Position numbers and translations under genes: made by a program. DNA of 64,000 nt. Origin: 20CM-2-65-7 sp963830455. Its GTDB lineage: Bacteria; Gemmatimonadota; Gemmatimonadetes; Gemmatimonadales; GWC2-71-9. The stretch covers positions 682,001 through 746,000 of the forward strand of contig CAWHMT010000002.1 of the NCBI GenBank assembly GCA_963830455.1, written 5' to 3'. Under the pieces are notes generated by a model. The model searched no databases. It was not told where the DNA came from and saw only the letters and a program-made list of their open reading frames with translations. This document shows, piece after piece, positions 25,365-32,136 of the stretch; the first letter of the stretch is position 1; every line of letters begins with the position of its first letter.

Positions 25365-26021
25365 TCAGCTCCTGACGATGTTGAGACGTTGCGACAGCGT
25401 GACGAGGATGTGCGTGCCCGCGGGAAGGCTGATGTCGCCGTCCTTCGTGGCTGCCGCGTACGCGCCGCCGGCCGCCGCGCCGACAACGGCGCCGATGATA
25501 GTGCCCTTGGAGTTCTTGCCGATGATCTGACCGACGATGGCGCCTGCGGCTGCGCCGACGCCTACCTTCACGGCATCGCCGCCACTGATCGGCTGCCCGT
25601 GGCGCTCGGTCGCGAGCGAATCGATGCTGGCGTTGAGCGGATAGCTGCGGCCATTCACGGCCACGCTATTCACGGCCAGCGTCAGCGTGCCGGGGCTGTT
25701 CGGGTTCGGCGCGGACTTGACGTCCGTGATCGTGCCTGACACGAGAGAACCCGCGGGAATCGCCACGCGGCCTGCGGCATCCTGCACATCGGCCACGACC
25801 GTGGCAGTGAATGCGTCGCCCGGCTTCGCGCTGCGTGAGCTGATGGTCGCCGTCGTCGCCATGGAGAACTGCCGGTATGCTTCCAGCGTGCGCGTGGTGC
25901 TCGCGGGAACCTTTGCCGGTTCCTTCTTGGCGAGCTCCGCCGCCTGGCTGGATGGCTGGCAGGCTGCCAGCGCGGCGAGACTCACGGCGGTGATGAAGCT
26001 GGTCTTGTAGTTCGGTCTCAT
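25365..26021 (-). CDS. Lipoprotein with glycine-zipper C-terminal region
   Basis: 218 residues: lipobox LAACQPS; a beta-rich middle (FSMATTATISSRSAKPGDAF, AAGRVAIPAGSLVSGTITDV) reminiscent of proteins that give wall or pore components stability; a glycine-zipper segment about 150-195 (GVGAAAGAIVGQIIG, GTIIGAVVGAAAGGAY); and a closing strand HILVTLSQRL. It is the first gene of the operon that runs to DUF3494 copy 3. An ATG four codons earlier (26033) is possible. Promoter copy D ends 36 nt upstream. Confidence 0.75.
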   Translation of the reverse strand: MRPNYKTSFITAVSLAALAACQPSSQAAELAKKEPAKVPASTTRTLEAYRQFSMATTATISSRSAKPGDAFTATVVADVQDAAGRVAIPAGSLVSGTITDVKSAPNPNSPGTLTLAVNSVAVNGRSYPLNASIDSLATERHGQPISGGDAVKVGVGAAAGAIVGQIIGKNSKGTIIGAVVGAAAGGAYAAATKDGDISLPAGTHILVTLSQRLNIVRS

Positions 26022-26056
26022 GATCTGGTCCATTGTGAGGGAAAGAATCTGAAGGA

Positions 26057-26096
26057 GGTATAGCGTAGAGAGCGTCCGGCAGGAATCGCACAACGA
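26057..26096 (-). promoter_or_regulatory. Shared stress-type promoter, copy D (six-gene operon)
   Basis: Minus strand TCGTTGTGCGATT, 21 nt, TATACC; about 36 nt before the lipoprotein ATG at 26021. The distal box seen in A-C is not recognisable, and that area overlaps coding sequence. Confidence 0.68.
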
Positions 26097-26098
26097 AG

Positions 26099-26428
26099 CT
26101 ACGACGGTTGAGGTACCACCCCTTCGTCGACTACCGCGATCGGCACGGTGATCGAGAATCCGGCGTTCAGCTCCTGCAGCTTGGCCTCGAGTCTGCGGTT
26201 CGCCTCGTGATTTTGCTCGGGGCTGTCGCTCACAATCAGGATATGTGTGATCTGGTCCTCGACGACGACTCTGCCCGACCACGTGCGCTCGCCGCGCTGC
26301 GCCTCGGTGTGCGCGTGATCGAGGAGGGTCCTGATGACGTGCAGCCGCGCCGCCGGTTGGGGCGGCAGGATCTGATAGGCATACGCCCAAACCGTCTTGG
26401 GTGTCGGAGTGCGTTTCGTGTCGGGCAT
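26099..26428 (-). CDS. Conserved hypothetical protein near response regulators
   Basis: 109 residues, soluble, alpha/beta: AYAYQILPPQPAARLHVIRTLLDHAHTEAQ reads as a helix after a short strand, then two strands (GRVVVEDQITHILIVS) and a C-terminal helix (NHEANRRLEAKLQELNA). No family recognised. ATG at 26428 has GAGGAA upstream, better than an ATG nine codons earlier. It has its own copy (E) of the shared promoter and lies just downstream of a NarL-type regulator, so a regulatory or stress role is suggested only by context. Confidence 0.65.
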   Translation of the reverse strand: MPDTKRTPTPKTVWAYAYQILPPQPAARLHVIRTLLDHAHTEAQRGERTWSGRVVVEDQITHILIVSDSPEQNHEANRRLEAKLQELNAGFSITVPIAVVDEGVVPQPS

Positions 26429-26504
26429 ATGTTCCTCACGCGTCCTTGCGTCCATCGCCTACCGTGCGGGAAGGACGACCTGTCGGAGACTGATAATGGA
26501 ACAG

Positions 26505-26542
26505 AGACTAGCGGAGTGAGACTGCGGCAGATATCGCACGAA
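26505..26542 (-). promoter_or_regulatory. Shared stress-type promoter, copy E
   Basis: Minus strand TTTCGTGCGATA, 21 nt, -10-like TAGTCT; about 77 nt before the ATG at 26428. From the box into its upstream flank it is identical to copy F over 20 bases, while its -10 is weaker than in A-D. Confidence 0.55.
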
Positions 26543-26565
26543 AGCATGAAAAACGAGGTATACGG

Positions 26566-27213
26566 CTATACGGGAGCGGTACGCCTCTCATTCGCGTAGG
26601 CGGCGATTTGCAACCGCGTGTGCAGCGTCAACTTCTCCATGATGTTGCGAACATGGCTCTTGACGGTGTGCGTCGCGACGTTGATTCGGGAGGCGATTTC
26701 CTTGTTCCCCAACCCTTCCGCGATCAGGTTGATGACTTCGCGCTCGCGCGGCGTCATGCGCACGGAGTCGAGCGCCTCCGGCCGGCCCTTGGCGATCGCG
26801 TCCCGCGCGATCTGAGAGAACAGCGAGCCAGTCATCTGCGGGGGCAGCACGTGATCGCCCTGCGCCACCGAACGGATCGTCTTCACCAGATCGTCGAGCG
26901 TCGCATCCTTCATGATGAAGCCGGACACTCCCACGTTGACGAACTCGACGATGTCTTCATGCACCGGGAGGAGGTCCATCACGATCACTTTGGACTCCGG
27001 AAACTCTCTCTTGACTTGCTCTGCGACGCGCAGGCTGTCGCCGTGCCCCAGTCCGAGGTCCAGGAGCACCACTTGCGGTTTCGCTTCTCGGAGCGCCGAT
27101 GTGTCGGCGCCGGATGCCCCAGCCACAACTTTCAGGTCCGGCAGCTGACTGAGGAGCGCGGTAATCCCTTCACGCACCAGCCGATTGTCTTCGATGAGCG
27201 CTACTGAAATCAC
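26566..27213 (-). CDS. NarL/LuxR-type response regulator (atypical receiver)
   Basis: 215 residues: REC domain 1-118 with Asp in VVLLDLG (about 52) and Lys in FIMKD; LuxR helix-turn-helix 148-210 (LTPREREVINLIAEGLGNKEIA, THTVKSHV). The residue after strand beta-4, normally Thr/Ser in the activation switch, is Asp here (KVIVMDLL), so signalling may be altered. It stands between the gene carrying promoter copy E and a second regulator, and is a good candidate for binding the shared TGCGATA box; this is inference. Confidence 0.9.
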   Translation of the reverse strand: MISVALIEDNRLVREGITALLSQLPDLKVVAGASGADTSALREAKPQVVLLDLGLGHGDSLRVAEQVKREFPESKVIVMDLLPVHEDIVEFVNVGVSGFIMKDATLDDLVKTIRSVAQGDHVLPPQMTGSLFSQIARDAIAKGRPEALDSVRMTPREREVINLIAEGLGNKEIASRINVATHTVKSHVRNIMEKLTLHTRLQIAAYANERRTAPV

Positions 27214-27332
27214 AGCGACCCCCGCAACCTCCGAGATTCCTACCCGAAACGAATATGGAGACCCTGCCGCAATCCGCGCAGCGGGGAACTCCCTCGATGC
27301 ATGCGGAGTGTCGGGGAAAACCCTACAGCGGG

Positions 27333-27989
27333 TTATGGATCGGAAGCGAGGATTCCGGTTTCGACGGCAAAGCGATACAGCTCCGCACGACCCTTGAGAC
27401 CGAGCTTCTCGCTCAGCCGAGTACGGTAGGTCTCGACGGTTTTCACGCTCACTTTGATTTGAGTGGCGATCTCCTGATTGGAATACCCCTGCGCCAACAG
27501 CCGCAGCACCTCGCGCTCTCGCCGGCTCAAGTCCTTCGGACGCGCTCCCTTGGCGCGCGCGCCGCCCGGGCGTGCGCGCGACGGCGTGTCCAGCGACTGC
27601 GTGAGATCGACAAACGTGCGACCCGCGTGAACGGCCCGAATGGCTGACAGCAATTCCGAATCGGCGACCTTCTTCACCACATACCCGGCCGCCCCGGCCG
27701 CCAGCGCGGAGGCCAGATACGCGGGATCGTCATGCATGGTGAGGACCAGCACCCGGGTCTTCGGGGAGGCTCGCAGGACCTGGCGAATCACTTCACCGCT
27801 GCCTGGTCCGGGCATCGACAGGTCCATCAAGACGACGTCGGGCTGCAGCTCGCGGGCCTTCTGCACGACCTCCACGCCATCGCCGGCTTCCCCAGCGACC
27901 GCCATGTCGCGCTGGACTTCGAGCAACATGCGGAGTCCAGCCCGCAGGACGGCGTGATCGTCGGCGATCAGGAGTCTAATCGGCGGCAT
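27333..27989 (-). CDS. NarL/LuxR-type response regulator, partner of the PAS kinase
   Basis: 218 residues: canonical REC (DDH acidic pair, phospho-Asp in VVLMDLSMPG near 55, Thr in VLVLTMHDD, Lys in VVKKVAD) and a C-terminal LuxR helix-turn-helix (LSRREREVLRLLAQGYSNQEIA, SVKTVETYRTRL). It follows the PAS histidine kinase; with the kinase reading frame corrected the two genes overlap by 14 bases. So it is the expected phosphoryl acceptor of that kinase and part of the kaiC-kaiB-kinase-regulator operon. Confidence 0.93.
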   Translation of the reverse strand: MPPIRLLIADDHAVLRAGLRMLLEVQRDMAVAGEAGDGVEVVQKARELQPDVVLMDLSMPGPGSGEVIRQVLRASPKTRVLVLTMHDDPAYLASALAAGAAGYVVKKVADSELLSAIRAVHAGRTFVDLTQSLDTPSRARPGGARAKGARPKDLSRREREVLRLLAQGYSNQEIATQIKVSVKTVETYRTRLSEKLGLKGRAELYRFAVETGILASDP

Positions 27990-28000
27990 GGGAGGACATG

Positions 28001-29191
28001 TTACGCGTGGGAATGCGTACGCGGATCATGGTCCCGTGTCCCGGCCGCGACTCGATCTCGCACCGTCCCGCCCAGCAGGGCGACCCGCTCCTGCATTCCG
28101 TGCAAGCCAAGTCCGGTGGCTTCATTCATGACGGCCGCTGCGTCAAACCCGACGCCGTTGTCCCTGATGACGAGCTCGAGCACAGCTTGATCGTGCTTCA
28201 ACACGACACCAACCACGCGTGCCTGGGCGTGCCGCGCCACGTTGGTAAGCGCCTCCTGCAGGATCCGATACACGGTGGACTGCACGAGTGGGGACAGCCG
28301 GCGAACGCTGCCTACAACGCGAAGGTCAACGACAACTCCCACCGATTTGGCAAACTCGCTCACGTGTCGCCGAGCGGCCGCCACGAGCCCTTTGTCATCC
28401 AGGACGGCGGGATGCAGGCCGCGGGCCAACCGCCCGACGTCGTCCACGGTTTGTGCCGCCACTTCGCGTAGCCGCTGTGCCATCGCGCGGACTTTGGCGA
28501 GCCCAGTGGTGTCCGCGATGGCGCGGAGGCCCACCAACAGTGTGGTGAGCGACTGCCCGGTCTCGTCGTGCAGCTCGCGCGCGATCCGTCGGCGCTCCTC
28601 GTTCTCCGCCGAGATCAACCGCTGCATCAGCCCCATCTGGGTACCCTCGGCCCGCTTGCGGTCGGTCAGGTCCGTGATGATCGCCATGAGCACGGTGGCC
28701 CCCCCCCCGTTTCCTGCCGTCCCGTCGTCCCCCAGGGACGCGTCGAGCGGCACCGGCGAGAACGCGATCCACACCGGCGTCGCCGAGCCGTCGGTACCGA
28801 CGATGGCGAACTCACCACCGCCCCTTCGCCGTTGCCGCACGAATGCCTCGAGGCTGGGACGATCGGCGGGCGCGACGAACTGTGGGAACCGGGAGCCACG
28901 CAGATCCTCGAGCGATGCGCGCGCGATTTCCGCGAGACGACGGTTACCAAACAGAATGGTCCCATCCGAACTCAAGAGTGCCGCGCCGTCGCTCATGGCG
29001 TTCAGCAGCACGTGGTACGGATGCGTCGCGCCCTCGAAGGCGCGCGTCTCGTCGCCGCCGGGCCCGGAAACGACGACCGCGTCCACCGCGCCGCTGCGGA
29101 TGGCGTCCAGCGTCGCTTCGGCATCGTGGAGCCGGCTCCGGAGTCGCTGGATGGGACTGCGGCGCTGGCCCGAGATGCGCTTGCGCCTCAT
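28001..29191 (-). CDS. PAS sensor histidine kinase (HisKA_3/NarX type), C-terminus frameshifted
   Basis: As sequenced 396 residues: N-terminal helix, PAS about 60-180, HisKA_3 with ERRRIARELHDETGQ (His 208), HATPase about 300-380 (EALTNVARHA, DNGVGFD, GLGLHGMQERV). The family end motif (GxGTxIRVRIP) is missing in this frame but appears intact one frame over (RPGHGTMIRVRIP) after an extra base at about 28060; corrected, the gene would end at 27976. A run of ten C lies at 28699-28708. ATG overlaps kaiB by ATGA. Probably cytoplasmic. Confidence 0.85.
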   Translation of the reverse strand: MRRKRISGQRRSPIQRLRSRLHDAEATLDAIRSGAVDAVVVSGPGGDETRAFEGATHPYHVLLNAMSDGAALLSSDGTILFGNRRLAEIARASLEDLRGSRFPQFVAPADRPSLEAFVRQRRRGGGEFAIVGTDGSATPVWIAFSPVPLDASLGDDGTAGNGGGATVLMAIITDLTDRKRAEGTQMGLMQRLISAENEERRRIARELHDETGQSLTTLLVGLRAIADTTGLAKVRAMAQRLREVAAQTVDDVGRLARGLHPAVLDDKGLVAAARRHVSEFAKSVGVVVDLRVVGSVRRLSPLVQSTVYRILQEALTNVARHAQARVVGVVLKHDQAVLELVIRDNGVGFDAAAVMNEATGLGLHGMQERVALLGGTVRDRVAAGTRDHDPRTHSHA

Positions 29192-29530
29192 GACCTGCTA
29201 GCTGCTCGGGGTCGCAGGTCGAGCCCGACCAAGGCGCGCTCGGTGTCGGAGAGATCGCCGACCAGTTTGCGAATCGGTTCGGGGAGTTTGCGCACCAGGG
29301 TGGGCAGCGCGAAGATCTGATCGCCGCGCGCCAATTGCGGGCGCTCCACGAGATCGATCACCTCGAGGCGGTAGCGCCCCGCCAAGTGCTCGTCGCAAAT
29401 GCGCTGCAGGTTCGCCAGCGCGGCGAGTGACCGCGCGGACTGACCGGCGATGTACAGGCGAAGGTCAAAGAACTCCGGGTTCGCTTTGGTCTTGCGCGAG
29501 TTGCCGGTGCGTCGCCGTTTTGGCTTTCAC
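29188..29530 (-). CDS. kaiB: KaiB-like protein, frameshifted near its start
   Basis: The body of the gene encodes a thioredoxin-fold KaiB-type protein: FFDLRLYIAGQSARS, LANLQRICDEHL, YRLEVIDLVERPQLA and the typical ALPTLVRKLPEPIRKLVG. No start codon exists in this frame, but a GTG at 29530 overlaps the kaiC stop as GTGA; removing one A from the AAAA run at 29518-29521 joins it to the body, giving about 113 residues. I take this as a homopolymer error. It lies between kaiC and a PAS histidine kinase with 4-base overlaps on both sides. Confidence 0.8.
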
Positions 29531-31059
29531 GGACGCGCCGCGCGCTTTCCGGAGCTCCGTCGCGCGACCGGTCCGACCGTGGCGTGGGCTGTCCGCTGCG
29601 ACCCGATGAGCACACGTCCCTCATGCCGCACGACCTCGAGCAGCTTCAGGCCCTCGCTCGTCAGGACAAACTCGCGCACCTGGTTCGAGTGGGCCATGCC
29701 ACGCGATTTCACCACATCGAGCGTGCGGGTCCGCTCCCCGTTCAGCTCGAGGTTGCGCAGCACCAGCCACGTGTCCATGAATGAGGAAATGCCGACGTCC
29801 GCTCCTTCGGGATGGTCGTCGTCGATGGTCAGTGAGGTGAACAGTGCGGTCATCTCTTTCACTTTCATGAAATCGATCAAGCGCGCGAGCATCGCCTTCA
29901 CCTCGAGCGACGTCCCCACGGAGATGAGGTTGCTGATCGGATCCACCACGACGACCCGCGGTTTTCTCTCCTCGATCAGCCGGTGCATCGCGCTGAGGTG
30001 CCCTTCCAGCCCGCTGGTGGTGGGCCGGGCCGCGTGGATCTGCAGCAGGCCCTTGCGCAGCCAGGGCTCGAGATTCAGGCCGATCGACCTCAGGTTGCGC
30101 ACGATCTGCGGGGCGGACTCTTCGAAGGCGAAGTACAAGGCCGACTCGCGCCGGCGGCACGCCGCGTCCGCAAAGTAACCCGCCAGGCTGGTCTTCCCGG
30201 TGCCCGCGCTGCCGGAAACCAGGATGCTGCTGCCCCGGAAGTAGCCTTTCTTCCCGAGCATCTCGTCGAGATCCGGCACCCCGGTCGAGAGGCGGCTGGG
30301 CGAGACGCGGTGTTGCAATCCCAACGACGCGATGGGCAGCACCGAAAGACCCGACTCGTCGATGAAGAAGGGCGACTCGTTGGCCCCATGCGTCGAGCCC
30401 CGGTACTTCACGACGCGCAGCCGTCGGGTCGCGTTCTGGTCCACCACCCGGTGGTCCAACAGGATGACGCAATCGGTGATGTACTCTTCCAGACCGTGGC
30501 GCGTCATCCCGCTCTCGCCGCGTTCCCCGGTCACGATGGCGGTGACGCCTTTGGTCCTGAGCCAGTTGAAGAGGCGGCGCAGCTCCGCGCGCAGCGTACG
30601 CGTGTCGGACAGTCCGGAGAACAGCGTTTCGATCGTGTCAAGGACGACCCGCTTCGCGTGGATGGAGTCGATCGCGTGCTCCAGCCGGATGAAGAGGCCG
30701 TCCAGGTCGTACCCGCCGGTTTCCTGGATCTCATTGGGTTCGACGCGGACATAGTCCAACGCGAGTTTCTTGCGGGCCGCGAGCGGGCGCGGGTCGAGCC
30801 CGAGCGAGGCGAAGTTCAGCGTCAGATCTTCGATGGATTCCTCGAACGACAGAAACACGCCCGGTTCGCCGAACTGGCGCGCTCCGTTGATCAAAAACTC
30901 CATCGAGAGGATCGTCTTGCCGCACCCGGGGCCGCCGCACACGAGCGTGGGCCGGCCGCGCGGCAACCCGCCTCCGGTAATCTCGTCCAACCCCTGAATG
31001 CCCGTCGGTGACTTGGGGACGGGCTGAACCGGGGCTGGGCGTGTTGCTGTCTTGGCCAC
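29527..31059 (-). CDS. kaiC: KaiC-family double-domain ATPase
   Basis: 510 residues with two RecA-like KaiC domains. CI: Walker A GGPGCGKT (about 42-49) and catalytic Glu pair in SFEES. CII: Walker A GSAGTGKT (about 285) and FAFEES. The site matching the phosphorylated Ser431-Thr432 of cyanobacterial KaiC reads ISSFMDT, so a Ser-Ser pair is kept. With kaiB but no kaiA, this may be an hourglass-type timer or stress/redox sensor rather than a full clock. GTG start at 31059. First gene of the kaiC-kaiB-kinase-regulator operon; divergent from DUF3494 copy 4. Confidence 0.9.
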   Translation of the reverse strand: MAKTATRPAPVQPVPKSPTGIQGLDEITGGGLPRGRPTLVCGGPGCGKTILSMEFLINGARQFGEPGVFLSFEESIEDLTLNFASLGLDPRPLAARKKLALDYVRVEPNEIQETGGYDLDGLFIRLEHAIDSIHAKRVVLDTIETLFSGLSDTRTLRAELRRLFNWLRTKGVTAIVTGERGESGMTRHGLEEYITDCVILLDHRVVDQNATRRLRVVKYRGSTHGANESPFFIDESGLSVLPIASLGLQHRVSPSRLSTGVPDLDEMLGKKGYFRGSSILVSGSAGTGKTSLAGYFADAACRRRESALYFAFEESAPQIVRNLRSIGLNLEPWLRKGLLQIHAARPTTSGLEGHLSAMHRLIEERKPRVVVVDPISNLISVGTSLEVKAMLARLIDFMKVKEMTALFTSLTIDDDHPEGADVGISSFMDTWLVLRNLELNGERTRTLDVVKSRGMAHSNQVREFVLTSEGLKLLEVVRHEGRVLIGSQRTAHATVGPVARRSSGKRAARP

Positions 31060-31131
31060 GTCGGAAAGTACGCGCCGGAAAGCAGCGCACGCTAGTCAGT
31101 CGCGGTCGGGGCCTACCTACTTGTTCATGCT

Positions 31132-31170
31132 TTCGTGCGATATCAGTGCTACGCTGTGCGGGCTTAATTA
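31132..31170 (+). promoter_or_regulatory. Shared stress-type promoter, copy F (DUF3494 copy 4)
   Basis: Plus strand TTTCGTGCGATA, 21 nt, -10-like TTAATT; about 129 nt before the ATG at 31299. It is the only rightward copy, and it points at a DUF3494 gene as B, C and (via the operon) D do. Confidence 0.6.
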
Positions 31171-31298
31171 CCTAAACGAAACCGGCGATGGGTAAGTCGG
31201 CTGTTGGGTGTGCCAAGGGCTGGATCTGCGGGCACAGCACTCTCCATCGATTGTCGGTTCCCCTCGACACCCGATAACCCTCGTCAAGAAAGCCTATT

Positions 31299-32072
31299 AT
31301 GAAACGCTTCACGATCCTCCTCGCGTCGCTCGCTTTGCTCGGCACGGCTTGCGGCAGCAGCGATTCCACGAGCAATCAGAACAACCCGCCTAATCCGAAC
31401 GGCCTCGGTCCGAAAGCCCTGAGCCTTGGCACCTCCGGCGACTACGTCATTCTGGCCAAGTCCGGCGTGTCCACCACTGGTGTCACGGCCGTGGTCGGCG
31501 ATATCGGGCTCAGCCCGGCCGCCGCGTCGTTCGTCACCGGATTTGCCCTTTCATCCCCGGCGACCACGTTTACGACATCCGCCCAGGTCACAGGCAAGGT
31601 GTGGGCAGCCAACTACGCGGTGCCGACGCCGGCGAATCTGACGGCCGCCGTGCTCGACATGCAGGCTGCGTATACCGACGCAGCGGGCCGCACGTCGCCC
31701 GGCTACACCGAGCTCGGTGCCGGCAATATCCAGGGGATGACCCTCGTCCCCGGGCTGTACAAGTGGGGAACGGGCGTTTCCATCCCCAGCGCGGTCACCC
31801 TCTCGGGTGGCGCGAATGACGTCTGGATCTTCCAGATCGCGCAGAATCTCACGGTGGGGAACGCCGCCATCGTGACCTTGAGCGGCGGTGCACAGGCCAA
31901 GAATGTGTTCTGGCAGGTCGCAGGTCAGGCGACGCTCGGCACCACCTCAGATTTCAAGGGCATCATTCTTTCCAAGACGCAGATTGCGTTCAACACCGGC
32001 GCGCGGATTACGGGCCGGGCCCTAGCGCAGACTGCAGTGACACTCGACGCCACGGCTGTGACGCAGCCGTAG
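31299..32072 (+). CDS. DUF3494 ice-binding-like lipoprotein (copy 4)
   Basis: 257 residues: signal peptide and lipobox LLGTACGSS, a short Asn/Pro linker, then a full-length DUF3494 domain: YVILAKSGVSTTGVTAVVGD, IGLSPAAASFVTGFAL, AYTDAAGR, MTLVPGLYKWGTGVSIPS, DVWIFQIAQNLTV, NVFWQVAGQATLGTTSDF. Of the four copies this is closest in layout to characterised secreted ice-binding proteins, including the AAGR-containing cap region. Ends at a bidirectional terminator. The function could be ice binding, surface adhesion or desiccation protection. Confidence 0.9.
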   Translation: MKRFTILLASLALLGTACGSSDSTSNQNNPPNPNGLGPKALSLGTSGDYVILAKSGVSTTGVTAVVGDIGLSPAAASFVTGFALSSPATTFTTSAQVTGKVWAANYAVPTPANLTAAVLDMQAAYTDAAGRTSPGYTELGAGNIQGMTLVPGLYKWGTGVSIPSAVTLSGGANDVWIFQIAQNLTVGNAAIVTLSGGAQAKNVFWQVAGQATLGTTSDFKGIILSKTQIAFNTGARITGRALAQTAVTLDATAVTQP

Positions 32073-32097
32073 TTCTTTCGCAGCACAAGCCTTAAGT

Positions 32098-32136
32098 AAG
32101 GGTCTGAACCTCCCAATTCGGAGCGTTCAGACCCTT
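32098..32136. terminator. Bidirectional terminator between convergent genes
   Basis: AAGGGTCTGAAC and its exact complement form a 12-bp stem with a 15-nt loop, followed by TT on the plus strand and by TTACTTAAGG on the minus strand. The right arm overlaps the stop codon of the APC permease, so it serves both the DUF3494 gene and the permease. Confidence 0.8.
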
